From: Acanthaster planci
Lineage: Eukaryota; Echinodermata; Asteroidea; Valvatida; Acanthasteridae
Reading direction: 5' to 3'
DNA length: 64,000 bases
Assembly: GCF_001949145.1 (NCBI RefSeq)
Contig: NW_019091362.1
Span: 8,043,380 to 8,107,379 of the forward strand
The notes beneath the pieces were generated by a model. The model was given only the letters and a program-made list of their open reading frames with translations, was not told where the DNA came from and did not search any database. Positions 9,966-22,900 of this stretch are shown piece by piece. Numbering within the stretch: the first letter of the stretch is position 1; each line of letters begins with the position of its first letter. The position numbers and the translations under genes were made by a program.

Positions 9966-12495
9966 CTGAAGTAGTGCCAGAAAAATTAAAACAGTTGATA
10001 ATTGATTAGGGCATAGCTATACAAACACACTTCTAAGGATGCATATGTCCTCACAGTGGTCAGGATTTGAACCTGCGATAATTGGATGTAGACAAAACAT
10101 CCCCAAATTATAAAGATTTATTGAAAATCTAAACTCACTATGTTAGAATAAATCCCTGCCAATCAAAATAAAGAAGATAACTGGTTGTGCTGCTACAATG
10201 CACAACAAATGGTTTGTGAAGGCTATGAGATGCCAAACTGCAATCTGATTTCTGCATATCTGGAAAAACTCGCCACAAGCTGCACACCAAGAGTTGGTTA
10301 TTTTCATTGTGAGATGAGCTATGCATGTTGTATGTGCAAAGGTCAAGAAGGTACCAATAAAACCAAAGAAATACTCTCGCTCAGAAGTGCAACAAAACTT
10401 AAAAAGATGCAAAAAAGGTTTGACTGTATCAATTTTGGATGGTAATACGGTTCCAGCTTTCTGATTTAATTTATAACAACATTGAAGAGTTGCTTTACAT
10501 TGCTCCAGTGACTTGTGAACATTTATGTGCTGTGAAAATTGTCTGATCTTGGTATGCACATCGGTAATTGGAATAATTATGCATGAACTTAATACTAGTA
10601 GAGGCCAGCTATGACTCTTAATTACAGCTTGACTGAATCAACGATTGTGTGTTCTGCTTTACCTTTCAGCATGCCTTGACTGACACCAAAACTGCTGGGT
10701 ACCGGCTTGGGCTTCTTACTGGCTTCCTGATGCCACTTCTTGTAGGCCTCCTCTGCCTTGGCTTTGCGGTCCTGTTCTGCCTCAGCAGCTCGGGCCTTGT
10801 GTTCCTCCTGCTTCTCCTTATCTTCTTGCTCTTTCTTCTTCTTGTCGGCTAGCCATTTTTGCCTGCTTGCCTAGGTGAAACACCCCCCCCAAAAAAAAGG
10901 TCATTCAGTGGTATGGTTAAAAATTACACTTTGCTGACAAAAAGCAACAACATACCTGTCTTCCAGATCAAAAAATTACTGCATAAATTTTCACTTGTCC
11001 TAAGAAAAACAGGCAAAGTTATGAAAATATGAAAACAACAAAACAATCCCATAGTAGCAATTTTTTTGCAACGTCCTCATATTTGACAATCTATTCAGAC
11101 CCATGTGCCATCAATATATCTTAAGAGTGAATGCTAACTTTCATACATCCTCACTCTATTGTATTAAACTATATCTACAAAAATTTCTGCTGTTCATTTG
11201 AAAATTCACACCTTAGCACGCTCCAGTATTTCCTGTTGTTTCTTCTCTTTTTCCTCCTTTTTCCGCTGTTCCTCTCTTGTCTTCCTGTTCCTCCTTTCCT
11301 GTTCCCTCTTTGTTCTCTCCTCAATCCATTCCTCAACTTTTTCTTTGATGACGGCCTCCTTTTCCTTCTTTTCCCTTTCTGCCTTTGATTTTTGTTTTGC
11401 TTCCTCCCTCTCCTGCTTGACTTGTTGCCTCGCGCGTTGACGTTCCTCCTCAGTCTTCTGCACTAACCATTTCTCCCAGGGGGTAAGCTGTGGCTCGGAG
11501 GGGGACTTATTAGTGAGGGTATTTGATGAGAAGGAGGAAGTGATTCTGACTGGGGTTGTTTTGGAACTGGATTGGCTGGCAGTCGAGGATGCTGAGCGAG
11601 TCCTCGGCTTTGAACGGCTGGATGTTGATGAGGCATTTCGTCGTCTTGCACTTGACTGGCTCGATGCAGAGGCAGATCTGATTCTAGAATTTGGCTGGCT
11701 GGACTGTGTTGATGACTTGGAATGGCTTACAGAGGAAGATGGGGGTGATTCAGACCTGTGGTGAATCAAACAGGATAAGTTGTAGAAAAGTTACGTGGAT
11801 AACAACCCTGACTACTGAGGAAAACAAAATTGCAGCTCAAACACTTTGTGAATATATTGCCAAGAGCTGAGACATGAAAAGGGCCAGAAATCTCAGGTAC
11901 ATGTTCATGTACGTGTATATAGACAGATTTACATACATCCAACAAGGAAGTAGTATATGACAGAAAAACACGAATTGACACTGTGACTGCTCTGCAAAAT
12001 ATTCATCTGCAAGTAATGTTTTAAACTTCCCACTGAGAATGTATGAATCAGTTCTGTAAAATCTTGAGAACGCCATGTGTTTTCCTAACTGCACAGTCCA
12101 TTCACACGCCATGCTTCCTCCTCTTTTCTCAAAAGAATTATTTCAGTTGGAACACTCATTTGAGTTTGGATACACTTTCAAAACCTTTGGATGAAGCTCA
12201 AGTTCTATGCGAATCACCAACCTTCTCTTTCGGGATGTCAGTTTCGAAGATGAGGACGCTGACGAAGCTGATGAGGAAGAACTACCTCCAGAGACATTCT
12301 CTACACTGCTGTGAGACAAGACAGACAGCAGTGACCTTGTAGAGTCACCGGTCTGCTCCAGTCCTTGATAACCCCCGCCCACCCCTGGGCGTGCCTCCAT
12401 GGGGTCTTTGCCGGATGTATTTTCATGACTCTTTGGTGTTGAGTGAGCACGGGGGCTATTTTCTTCGTCACTGTCCATTTCATCCCACATTTGCA
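9709..12495 (-). CDS. CCDC34: CCDC34-like coiled-coil protein
   Basis: Minus-strand exons in transcript order: 12495-12222, 11755-11212, 10870-10663 and 9965-9709, with consistent phases and TGA at 9711-9709. From the first in-frame ATG (12490-12488) the product is 425 aa; human CCDC34 is 373 aa. The N-terminal third is Ser-rich and acidic. LTPWEKWLVQKTEEE then opens a long Lys/Glu/Arg coiled coil containing repeated W-x-x-x-K units, and the end carries FYNPIPWMPIHVP, almost the same as the human FYNPIPWKPIHMP. In mammals CCDC34 loss impairs sperm flagella; I infer a flagellar or ciliary role here only from homology. An additional 5' exon is likely, since the first exon begins at an acceptor (ACAAG) in phase 2. 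The gene is tail-to-tail with IARS2 and head-to-head with TMEM19. Confidence 0.88.
10663..10870 (-). CDS. CCDC34: CCDC34 exon c: coiled coil
   Basis: Acceptor CACCTAG, donor CTGAAAG|GTAAAG, starts in phase 0 and ends in phase 1. It encodes ASRQKWLADKKKKEQEDKEK and EEAYKKWHQEASKKPKPVP, matching the W-x-x-x-K repeats and KPRP segment of human CCDC34. Confidence 0.88.
11212..11755 (-). CDS. CCDC34: CCDC34 exon b: LTPWEKW and coiled coil
   Basis: Acceptor TTCACCACAG, donor GCTAAG|GTGTGA, ends in phase 0. A Ser/Arg-rich stretch is followed by LTPWEKWLVQKTEEERQRA and an uninterrupted charged helix ending KKQQEILERAK. Confidence 0.88.
12222..12495 (-). CDS. CCDC34: CCDC34 exon a: Ser-rich acidic N-terminus
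   Basis: Acceptor TTATTACAAG, donor AGAAG|GTTGGT, ends in phase 2. It encodes MWDEMDSDEENSPRAHS through a Ser run and KLTSRKR. The low-complexity composition is plausible for a disordered N-terminus. The true translation start is uncertain. Confidence 0.7.
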
Positions 12496-12946
12496 CTTGT
12501 AATAAATAAAAACAAAAAAATTATGACATTTGAAAATTCAAATTTTTGGTTACACTAGAGGGATGAATTCCATATCATACCATCATGATTTTCAAGTGAC
12601 ACAAAAGCTAACAATTTTTCAAAAAGAAGTGCCTTTTAATTTGAGGAGGTACAGATTTAAAACATAGGGTAAACTTGTTGATGTTAGACACTAAAAACTG
12701 TGATGGTCTTTCTTTCCCTAAAGAAATGTGGTTTTTGAATGTCCACTGCATTGCATGGTAAGTTTTATTGGGGTGAAATGTAATCCTGGGGAGAAAAACA
12801 AGCGAAGACCCCAAATTAAGATCTGAAATCAGAATGGACTATGCCACACAAGGCAAGTACTTGACTCCAGCCTAGTCAGCTAGTAATAATCATGAATTTT
12901 CCAATGTCATAATCAACATTAGGGCTGCCTGGAGTTATTCTTGTTT

Positions 12947-13053
12947 GAGTAACTCCTGCCCTAACATGCCTAATGCTAATGACATCACTTAATCACAAAT
13001 TTCCAAACGTCAGTCATCTGATCATGTCATGAGTACCAGGGCAGGAGTTACTC
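12947..13053. repeat. Inverted repeat GAGTAACTCCTGCCCT
   Basis: 12947-12962 and 13038-13053 are perfect 16-bp reverse complements, with weaker pairing continuing outward (TTGTTTGAGTAA against TTACTCAAGCTAA). Probably a MITE remnant in the divergent promoter region. Confidence 0.6.
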
Positions 13054-13210
13054 AAGCTAAAGTCACTCAAGATGGGGTAAAATACCATTGACCTTATTGA
13101 CGCACCTGACTGAAAGAGAAAACAACTTTATAAAACTGAAATTCTGCATGCCATAATGTGAGGCCTAATGCAATGACATTCCATGGCCTAGCAGAATGAA
13201 CATTGTCAGC

Positions 13211-13341
13211 CCAGTCCGAGTAACTTGGACTGTCATAACCGTACAAATCACCTTTTTAAACATTCGCCCAACCATCATGGCCATGTCCAAATGTAATAAC
13301 AAAGGTGATTTGTAGGGTCCAAGTTACTCGGAGTCTACTGG
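13211..13341. repeat. Nested inverted repeats, MITE-like
   Basis: The outer arms 13211-13230 and 13317-13341 pair as CCAGT-CCGAGTAACTTGGAC. The inner arms 13243-13255 and 13301-13313 pair as ACAAATCACCTTT. The total is about 131 bp, able to fold as one hairpin with a loop of about 45 bp. Confidence 0.65.
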
Positions 13342-13874
13342 TGCCTACATGTATGAGTGGTGGTACTGCCTAAGCTTAAGTTCCAATCACGTGAAACACG
13401 GATTTCATGGATATTGAAGTCAACCATGATGTAAGCTACAACTCCAAGGTGAATACAACAAGAAGTGGCGGGGCCACTCTCATCACGGAAGTAGGACAGG
13501 AGAGGCGCTGTGCTCACCTACACGTAGTACCAATGTTCTCTGTCACGAGCAACCACGTTGAGTTTGAACTTTACCAAAGCAGCCACCGCGGTGGTTTGCA
13601 ATTTGAGAAGCGTTTGCTGTGCGCAAATTTTGTATTTACCGCGGTGCAAGCCCTCTACAGGTTGTTTATGGAAATTATAGTCTGGTAGTCAAGCCATCAA
13701 CAAAATTGTGGCGCACGGGACGTGGACCCAGACCAAATTCGACCCCAAAAGTGAGGGCGATCAGGTGGTTAAAACCTACCTCCAGCTCCATGAAACCAAA
13801 GAAGACGTCTTCTTGCCGTTTCACCCACGACACTGTCTCATTTTCCCTTTGCCAACACGGGACAAGCTAAAGAT

Positions 13875-13971
13875 ATGATTTTCTTTGGGGCTTTACTGAG
13901 TGTAGTAATCCCCCTGTCGCTGCTGGTATGGGCGGTTTCCATGCTTGGATTTACGTACATGGGATCTGAAG
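13875..13971 (+). CDS. TMEM19: TMEM19 exon 1
   Basis: ATG at 13875, donor GAAG|GTTTGT, ends in phase 1. It encodes MIFFGALLSVVIPLSLLVWA then VSMLGFTYMGSE, a single hydrophobic helix (residues 1-32). The position of the start relies on resemblance to the short vertebrate N-terminus. Confidence 0.78.
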
Positions 13972-16900
13972 GTTTGTGTTCGGCCCCAGGGGATATCGGT
14001 TGCAGGTCATCACGTGGCCTACATTATAGTGCTGCACTGGTGTCAGTAGTTGCCTAGTAGCCAGCATTCACTGCATCATAGGGATAACTATAGAGCTATT
14101 ATATAAAAACTAGAGCGCTGACTCATGTGCAAAGTGATGCCTGATGGGCGCATCCATGTTTGTGCACAATCTGTGGAAAACTCGAAATTTTGTACAGCTT
14201 CTATGGCTAACACTACAGTTAGTATTTGCATATCTGAGTCCGTATCCTAAAACGATACATCAACAAAGGCTCAAAGCTGATATGCAAATAACCTGAATGC
14301 ACAATCGGTAAATGGGCGTTTCATTTTGCTCTACGCCAAAAACACGCAAACGCGTGTGCCTATGCACTATGCATGAATTTTGCTGTGATGGTTTTAATTG
14401 CATTTTATCGGTAGGCCTACCCGATGCACACGACAGCTACTGCTCCAGAGCCGTCAACTCACTTAATACTGACTGAATTAAGGGAACGACTTTTTAATTT
14501 ACATGTAGCTAAACTTATTCATTGAAAGACGGCCATTGAAAGACATGCATACGAAATTGGACGACCTTGCTCAAATGCCAACATTCATTTCAAAGTAATG
14601 AGCTATGGATGTAAATAAATGTGCCATTGCTCTCTATGTGCGTGTCTTATTCAAAAGATGTGCTGACATGCGCTTATATTGTACTTGAGCATTGCATTTA
14701 GAATACATAATTTGATATTCATTCTAATTGATTTTGAATGTTCTACAAGCACGCACATACATGTAGATTCAAAATGTCTGCGCCCTGGACGGCATCAAGT
14801 TGTCTCCGAGCGGAAAAGTTAGTGCTCTAGTTTTTATATATAACTCTGTGATCATAGGTAAAAGGCAACCCCACATGGACTTAACAACTGAAGTTACGTG
14901 ACACTGCCTTCATCTGCAAACATTGGAGGTCACTGCTGATGTACAAACTGGGAAAGTAAAATGGGCTGAGCCGGGCGCAGTCCAATTCTATTTAACTTGT
15001 TTGCTTGGCATGATTCATTATCATGAAACTTTAATTTTGTTGAATGGAGGTTAAAACTAGGGAAATTTATTTGTTTAGCTTAAATAAAGTTAAATCATAA
15101 ATGTTGTTTTGTCGTGGGCCTCGAGCAGGATGAAGAGAGAGTGCTTTTTTCTTAGCTCCTTTGGTCAGAACTGAACTTCGCTGGTTCATGAAAGACTAGA
15201 AAATGCGCATCATGGTCACTTTGCTACAACAAAATGAACACCTCCGAACAGCATGGCTCTTTTCAATCGATAAGGGGATGCTTCTGCTTGAGGTTGATAG
15301 GCGTAAGGCTTAAGAGTTTACGCGGTAGATCTTTTTGAACCAATTTCCAATTTGTATTTATTAGAAAAGCACCAAACATGCTCTTTGGCTTGTTTATAAA
15401 AATGGGAACTCTCTGGTAGACATTTTCCCTGATTTTTCATCTTGTTTCCTCATTGGATTGTCGAGACTTTGTGTTAACTGTTCAGATCGAGGCCTGGTGC
15501 AATTTTGGACTTTATTTCCTTTCTGAAACAGTTCTCCAAAGCCAATAATCAGGAAAATGAAATATTCTGCAATTAAATGTAGGGTTTTATTTATTTGGTT
15601 TAAAACAATGAAAAAATATTGAGCTTTATGGAGAAAGAAAAACTCAGACACAGTGGCTACGTGGCGCTATAGAATTGAAACAGGTGTGCCCGATGCAGAG
15701 TTCACAGTCGTTGCCAACTGGGTCACAATTATGCCCTGACTGTTGAAGAGAATTTAATGTCTATTAAATTATGGACTTGCAGGTACATGTACCAGCAGAT
15801 GTACGCTTTAGGGTGCTGTGTAATGCTGCCAAGTATCTGGAAAAATTTGGTGCCGGTTCAGTTGCAAAACATACACTTTGTAGTTTGTACATTTGGGTAG
15901 ATAAGGATGTTTCCCTCAGCTCAACATTTGCAATGTGTTTGCTTTTTCTTATGTTATAATGGAAAACCTATCTGCTGTGTTTTTGTGCCTTGTCAAATTG
16001 GTTGATGCGTGCTGTGAATAGTCAGATGCTGCATGTGATGAACTCTTCAAAGGACATGACTTTTTTGCAGCTTATGCTAAATCTTTTACCTGGTGAAGCT
16101 TGAGCGTTTATCTACGTAAAATGAATGCTAATTGCAAAGTGAAAAAAAATTGTGAATTATGTTCTATGACATCCAAATTTTCTCGACTCTAGTGACCAAA
16201 AACAGAATCCGACATTCCACACAGAAAATAGAATAAGTGACAACTTGAAATGAGAAATCATTGTAATTATATGCAATGCTGACTTACACTGCTAGCATGC
16301 CATGTTGCTTGAAATACATGTATCCTGACCTGAAACAGATCTCACATTTATTTCTCCTGGTTCCTTTGTTCAGAAACAAACAAACCCAACAAAACAAAGA
16401 CTTGCCAACCAGACAAACTGCTGGTACTTCATGTTCATTCAACAAAATCTTTCCAACTGGTGACCCTCCCCCCAAATAGTCCAGATATAAGCTGTGTTCC
16501 CAGGCATTCAAGCAAAATTCTTTTAAAACCTCTTATTGTGACTATTGTAGTTCTTTGCAATTTTATGCAGATCTGAATAATATGGGTTTACAAACAGAAT
16601 TGTCCATGTAATAATTTAATATTCGCAAGTGGCATTAAATTTTAGTTTTTCTTCTCCACAGCCCCAATCTATCCAATTTCCCCAGGACGATGGCTATTGA
16701 CTGTCACATTGCCGCTTTTTCTTGCTGTCAGTGGCCTGCGAAAGAAGAACGTGACATCTGGAGGGGCTGTCTTAGGTACACAAACTCAGCTTAGCAGTTT
16801 GTTTTGATATTACATGTACCTAAGCAGATTTTTTTCCCAAGTGTATAATTTGGTTACTTGGAAGTTGAAGTACTTGTTACCCATTGAAGGAAGGTGACTC

Positions 16901-19900
16901 ACAAATTTGCCAAAATCAACGAAAATTTGATACATAGGCAAAAGTGCTAACAAATTTACTATCTGTGTATCTTATTGATACACTGAGTGACTAATATTTG
17001 GAAAATAAATGTTATCTCATTTTTTCACTTTGCTTATATACATTCCCCCAAAATGTGTGAGTCATTTTCTTATATTGGTTCAATCATCTGTTTATTTTGG
17101 GTGTAGGTAAGACATACAGGTCCTTTCTTCTGTGTAGGTTACTTGTACTGAAAACTAATCCCAGATTTTATTTTCTATATTTTCCCAGTACCATGACTTT
17201 GAAGTATGTACATATATGTCTTGAGGTTTGTTACAGACAATACAAATCGACTTCAGTTGATTCACAATTTGATGCCACAAAAGACATCTCATTGGTTGCT
17301 TGTTAAGTATGAACTTGTCTGTGCTACAAAGTAATTTCATAATTAATACGTTTTTTCTACTGTTGCTGTTCACTATCTTTCTACAAACTCACATACATGT
17401 AAGCAGTCCTTTAGTGTATAATGCTTGTGTATAAATCCCAGTGGTCCTGTTGATCAGTGCTTTGAATTCTACTAACCAAGTTAGTTCTCCTCTGCAGCCT
17501 CACATGACTGAGCCTATTATTGAGATGAGTGTAAACCTGACAAAATTTCGTCTCTGCTTTCCCCTTTCTAGGTTACGTGGTGGGCTTCACCATGCTCATG
17601 GCTAGTTATTCCTTCTTTATGTCGCTCCTTGCATTCTTCTACACTGCTTCAAAAGCGACCAAATTCAAAGCAGAGATCAAGAAGAAAATTGAAGCTGACT
17701 ACAAAGAAGGTACTGAGAGAACTTTTGCCACCTGTTGTTGTATTTCCCTTCCTGTAGTTACCCCCTTATCATGTACTGTACACCCTTGTCCCCTTTCAAG
17801 GCCAAGCTTTGAGAATTGTTTCATGTGTATCTTGGTTGTTTCCCAGTGGAAACGGTGAAGTGTTTACACTGAGGATAGGCAACATTCCCAGTGATACACT
17901 TCATGCATAGTAGCGTGCATTCACGGTGAGTACATTGTATGGAAACCGGGAACCCCATTAAAGTGGAGAAAAAAGGTACTTGCGTGCCCTCAAAAGAAGC
18001 CAACCCAAATTTAAAGGAGAGAGAATCAAGGTCTGGATCAGTACTGCCAATAAAATTCCATTGTTGGATGTTCAAGTGGCGGGGGGGAGGGAAACAGAAC
18101 ATGAAAATGCATTCAAAGTGCCAATTCCATGTTACTCAAAATGCTCATTAACAACCTTGGAAATATGTCTGCAATCTGATAGCAGTGGTTGGATACTTGG
18201 GGCCCCACTTTTGATGTCCAGCACTTTACATCATGTGTTCCGAGGGCTTTCGGTACTCCTTGATAAATGAGATGAATAAATGTTTACCACTCCTAAGGAG
18301 GGCAGCGTGACTGGCTGCAGGTCATCAGTAACGGTGGCATCCCCACCTCGCTGGCCATCATCTACCTGGTAGACAGTGGCTTCCGGGACCTGCCGCTGGA
18401 CTTCCGCGCCCGCTACGACACCACCTGGACCTCCCTGGCCCTCATGAGTGCTTTTGCCTGTTGCTGTGGGGACACTTGGTCCTCGGAGATCGGCTCAGTC
18501 ATGGGGTCCCGGACCCCTCGGCTAATCACCAACATGTCCAAGGTTCCAGTAGGTAGGTACCATCAGTGTCTGATGTCAAGTGACTTATCCCTTAACTCCT
18601 TGTCCCTCTCCTGCACCTCCCCCTCACTTCTTTCCAGTCCCAGTTTCTGGCTCCAGCATTGGAAATTAGTCAATTTTGTTGATGTCGATTTGTCAGCAGC
18701 AGACCGTAAATAGTACAAAGAAGTTCTCACCCAACCTTGCATTACAAATCACAGAATGTTAGTAAGTACATGTAAATTGTCATCATAGTCCGTTCCACTT
18801 TGCAGTTCAATTGCAAGATACCCAGTGGGGAGACAACATTTCAAGTGTCTCTCAAGAGTTGAATTTGAACCTCGGACTTGAGGAATACATTACTAAATGT
18901 TGGCAGCCTTGACAGTGGGGAGGGGAGTCTTGTCAAGGGGAGACAGTCAAATTTTGTTCATCAGAAGATGAGTTCTTGCTTTTTGTATTTCCCACTGGCT
19001 ACTGTGACAGGAACCAACGGAGCAGTCTCATTTGTTGGCCTTCTGTCCAGCATTGTGGGTGGCTTCATGGTCGGCTGTGGTTTCTACATTGGCCTTCTCA
19101 TCTCCTTCTCCAGTCCAGCGTTCAAAACAGCCACCCCTCAGTGGCCGGTGGTAGTGTTTGCAGCCATAGCCGGGTTGCTGGGCTCACTGATTGACTCCCT
19201 TCTAGGAGCTCTCTTCCAGTACTCAGGTGGGTTTCACAGAATCAGATATTTGTAATGGATTTTGGAACTGGAGTTGATAGAGGTTTGCCATAGAGTGATG
19301 CATTAGTCTATCAACCCTAATCAGACTTGTACACGTAGCTGATCCAAATCCATATTTTAACCGTTTCAGTAATTATCCTGTCAGTAATTGCTTGCTAGGT
19401 GAACCTCAAACCCAGAACTTCTTTTGTATACTGGTACAGGCATTATTATAAAATTAATGGAGACAGTCTACGGTGCTCTACCTACCCAAACAGGCAATAC
19501 ATAAGCAAATTTCCCATGCGCGTATTACTCATTCACTGAAAAGATTTGATCAGGCGTGGTGCACCCTGACCTCCCACAATGCAGCGGGGCCTCGTCGCCA
19601 TGATTGTCCTTCTTTTCTCAGCACCTTCTCTTTATCTAGGGCCTTCAAGCAGAACGTCTTGGAGACAACTACTCTGTTGAACACAGTGGAACACTGTTAC
19701 AATGGGGTCCTTGGAACTTTACAAATTCCTTATGTCATCAGTTATGGAAAATAAATACATTTTAAAAAAGGAAAGAAAGAAAAAGAAATCCCTTGTCAGA
19801 GATATGACCTTGTATTATCATTGCGCGTCCTATCTGTCTTCGATTATACATGTATTGTTAGAGTTCATCGGGCTTCCTCCTCAAATGAACATGAGCCACT

Positions 19901-22900
19901 GCCCCACTTTTCCAGGCGGCCGTTACATGCAAATGTGACCTAGCATCTGACATATCTGCAGCGTGGCCATCCAGACATAATCCATATGATAGCACTTTCC
20001 GGGCCAACTTCCCGGATCGTTGCCCTGGTGAATACGCCATCGGTACACAGACCCAATTCCAAGTCTCTGTCATGGCCTTCTGGAGCTACTCTCGCTGCCA
20101 TCAGTAGGCCCGCCCAGGCCATGGGGAAACAAGTCCACGCCTTACTTGGTGATCTCTAATGACAGCCACAAGTCTAAATCTACCGGCATTCGAGACTACG
20201 TCACCGGGCACCAAGACAGGAACGTACAAATAACGTTTTCTAGGCAGTCTTCCTATCTTTTTCAGTTCTGTCATGGTGAATTTGTCATCATGACGCAGAC
20301 CTACTGCTGCGTCTCTCCAGTCTGCATCCCCAGGCATCCAAGCCTAACGTTCGTCAAGCCGTTGGGATTTTTACACACCCCTTTGCACCCCGTAATCCAG
20401 GGTTTCCCCAAGGGGCCCTGCGGGAGAATCTATTTCCACTGCTCCTCACCACGTACAATCCTGTGATCAGCAGAATGGCCATTCTGTGGCCCCCACTTAC
20501 GTGGCTCCACGTGAGCACAGATTCTGCCGTGCGGCCCTGCCGTAACGCACACTATTCAAACGCTGTTCGTTTCAAAGTGGGTATGTCCAAAATCTGTTTC
20601 CTGTGACTATTACGAGGTCTGTCAAAAGTAGGCCAGCTGTGAGTCACCTGTTTATTGTGATAGTGTTGTGGGCTTTCTCTTCCGATACTGCTTAGCATGA
20701 TCAAAACGAAGAGAGAAAATTCTGTCAAATCGTGTTCGTTTCTGAAATGATTACTTTCTGTTGTTAGTTCTTAGCACGAATTTGGACATCGAAGTGGTTA
20801 TTGTCCGCAGAGATCCTTTCCTTGAGTGGAAATTACTAGAAATTTCCTCCAATCAAGGTTAACATGTACTTGTACTAGAATGAGGACTCTTCTCGAAGTG
20901 AGTTGCTATGGACGCTCATTCTGTTATTCATATCGCGAACGTCATGCGGCCTGACTCTTCTACGCCGACCATTTATTTTTCATGCATGCATGAAAATGAT
21001 CAAAGTTTTCTGATGAAGTCGGGGTGCCGGCGGCCACGCTGGGTACAGAACTCGGCTTACCTTCAATTTGACATGAACATCTTCAACTCCCTTCCGCATA
21101 TTCAGGTATTATACACTGCCGCTAAAGACAACGTATGCATTTGACTTAGCAAGCCTTTTTGTAAGGAACTCCTTGCTCGATGAAGACTGACACCAACTTT
21201 ATCTAGGTTACATGAAGTCTTTGTCTCGGTCTCTGACCTATTTCATTTCTTCCCCCTTATCGAGGTAAATTCCTTTGATGGCAAAGAAGAGTTCTCCTTT
21301 CTGCCCAGACCTCACTACAGTCATGCTAGAGGCTCTGAATGATAATGTCATCTCCGTCTTTGAGTATGTCTTGCGGCTTTCTTGCCTCTGTTTTTTCACA
21401 CTGTCAACCAAGGCCACATTAACGGAAAGGACAAGGGATCAGCAGTTGACCTGCAGACAATCCACATGGCAGGGTCTGACAATGTAGTGGCAGACGCACT
21501 CCCCCTGGGATGATAAAGCAGCCTTACATCGATCTCTTCGCTTCCTTGATTTATGCTCAACTTCCCATGATCTTCCTCTCCGGCAGGACTTTCTGGCAAT
21601 GCTACAGCCATGGCCCTCATCTGCCCACCTTTCAATTTTGTGGCAGCAAATTTTAGCATTTTGTTATGTGCGTTGATAGTCAGGCTTTGAATCCAGCTAA
21701 CGCTCCTTTGAGTGCTATTATAGAATCTTGTATTAACAGTGCTCTCAAGGGTCGACTGTATCTACAACTCGTATCTACAGGTATACACGTTGCATACACG
21801 TTGGTTTCAAAATCGGTTCAACTGCCCTTAACAACATGACATTCCATCACCTTTTGTATGATATGCTTGTCTACTGTCCCCTTGTTGGGAAACTGGTCTG
21901 GCCATAAGACCTAGGCTAGGGTTTCTAGATGCTTTCCGGTCCTTCCTTTGAACCCTAAATAATGCCTACTTTATGCACACCCGTGTCAGGTTGGGCCCTC
22001 CTCCTGAAAATGGTTACCTCTTGAGGAGGTAGCAAACTATAGGCTCTCCCCATTGCTGAGGGCCATCTACGGTGGGAGCCACATGGTGTTCACCTCATTC
22101 CTTCAATTGGCTTCCTGACGAAGGATCAGACTCCCTCACCTGATCCGTCTGATATCTTTACACTCTCCACCTACTTACATCCTGGAGACGATACGGATAA
22201 AGTTTGGGGCCCTGTTCATGTCCTGAAGTGGTACCTGACTAAAATTATAGCATGGGAGGGACGATATTAACCCCGCCACTTTCATGAGACCACACCGTCC
22301 AGCGGTGTCAGTACACTATTGCCTGCTGGACGGCTTCGGCCATTAGATTTGCTAATCCAATCTAGCCATCAAGCTCTGATGAACATAGTCAACACTACAT
22401 CAGGGTTCATGATGTCAGAGCAGTATCTGCATCTTGGTCTTACTCTTGAGATAGTTCCATTGTTCCAAAACGCCATGTTGGAAATCTCCTACCTCCTGCA
22501 ACTTGAGGGATGTCCTGCAGAGCGACATCGCAAATGACAGGACAGTCCTACTGTCACAGCGCGGAGGTCAAAGGGACCTCCTGTAGGACGGATGATAAGT
22601 CATCATGAAGTTCTTTTTCACTTATTAAATTTATACATTCCTCCTTGTATATAATGTAAAATTGTATTCTCCGCATTAGATGTGTCGTTGCCAACCCCCC
22701 ACCTAGACCGGTGCTACTCTGCATTTGTAGTGACTGTTTGGGTAGGTAGAGTGCCGTAGACTCCTTCCCCACATTAAGTGTGGGTCGGGTCTACTAGAGA
22801 ATACCTACCCAAACAATCCTCTGCCTCCCGTCTTCCCCACTCTGGTTCCAACCTTTTAAGTCGCTTTCGAAAAGAAGGACGATCTTGGCGGCGAGGTAGC

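Larger units (their letters stand above)
12496..13874. promoter_or_regulatory. Head-to-head CCDC34/TMEM19 intergenic or promoter region
   Basis: CCDC34 (minus) and TMEM19 (plus) diverge from this 1.4 kb, so it should contain both promoters and any CCDC34 5' exon. It holds two palindromic blocks (12947-13053 and 13211-13341) and, near 13575-13650, the GC palindrome ACCGCGGT. No TATA box or exact start site can be assigned. Confidence 0.5.
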
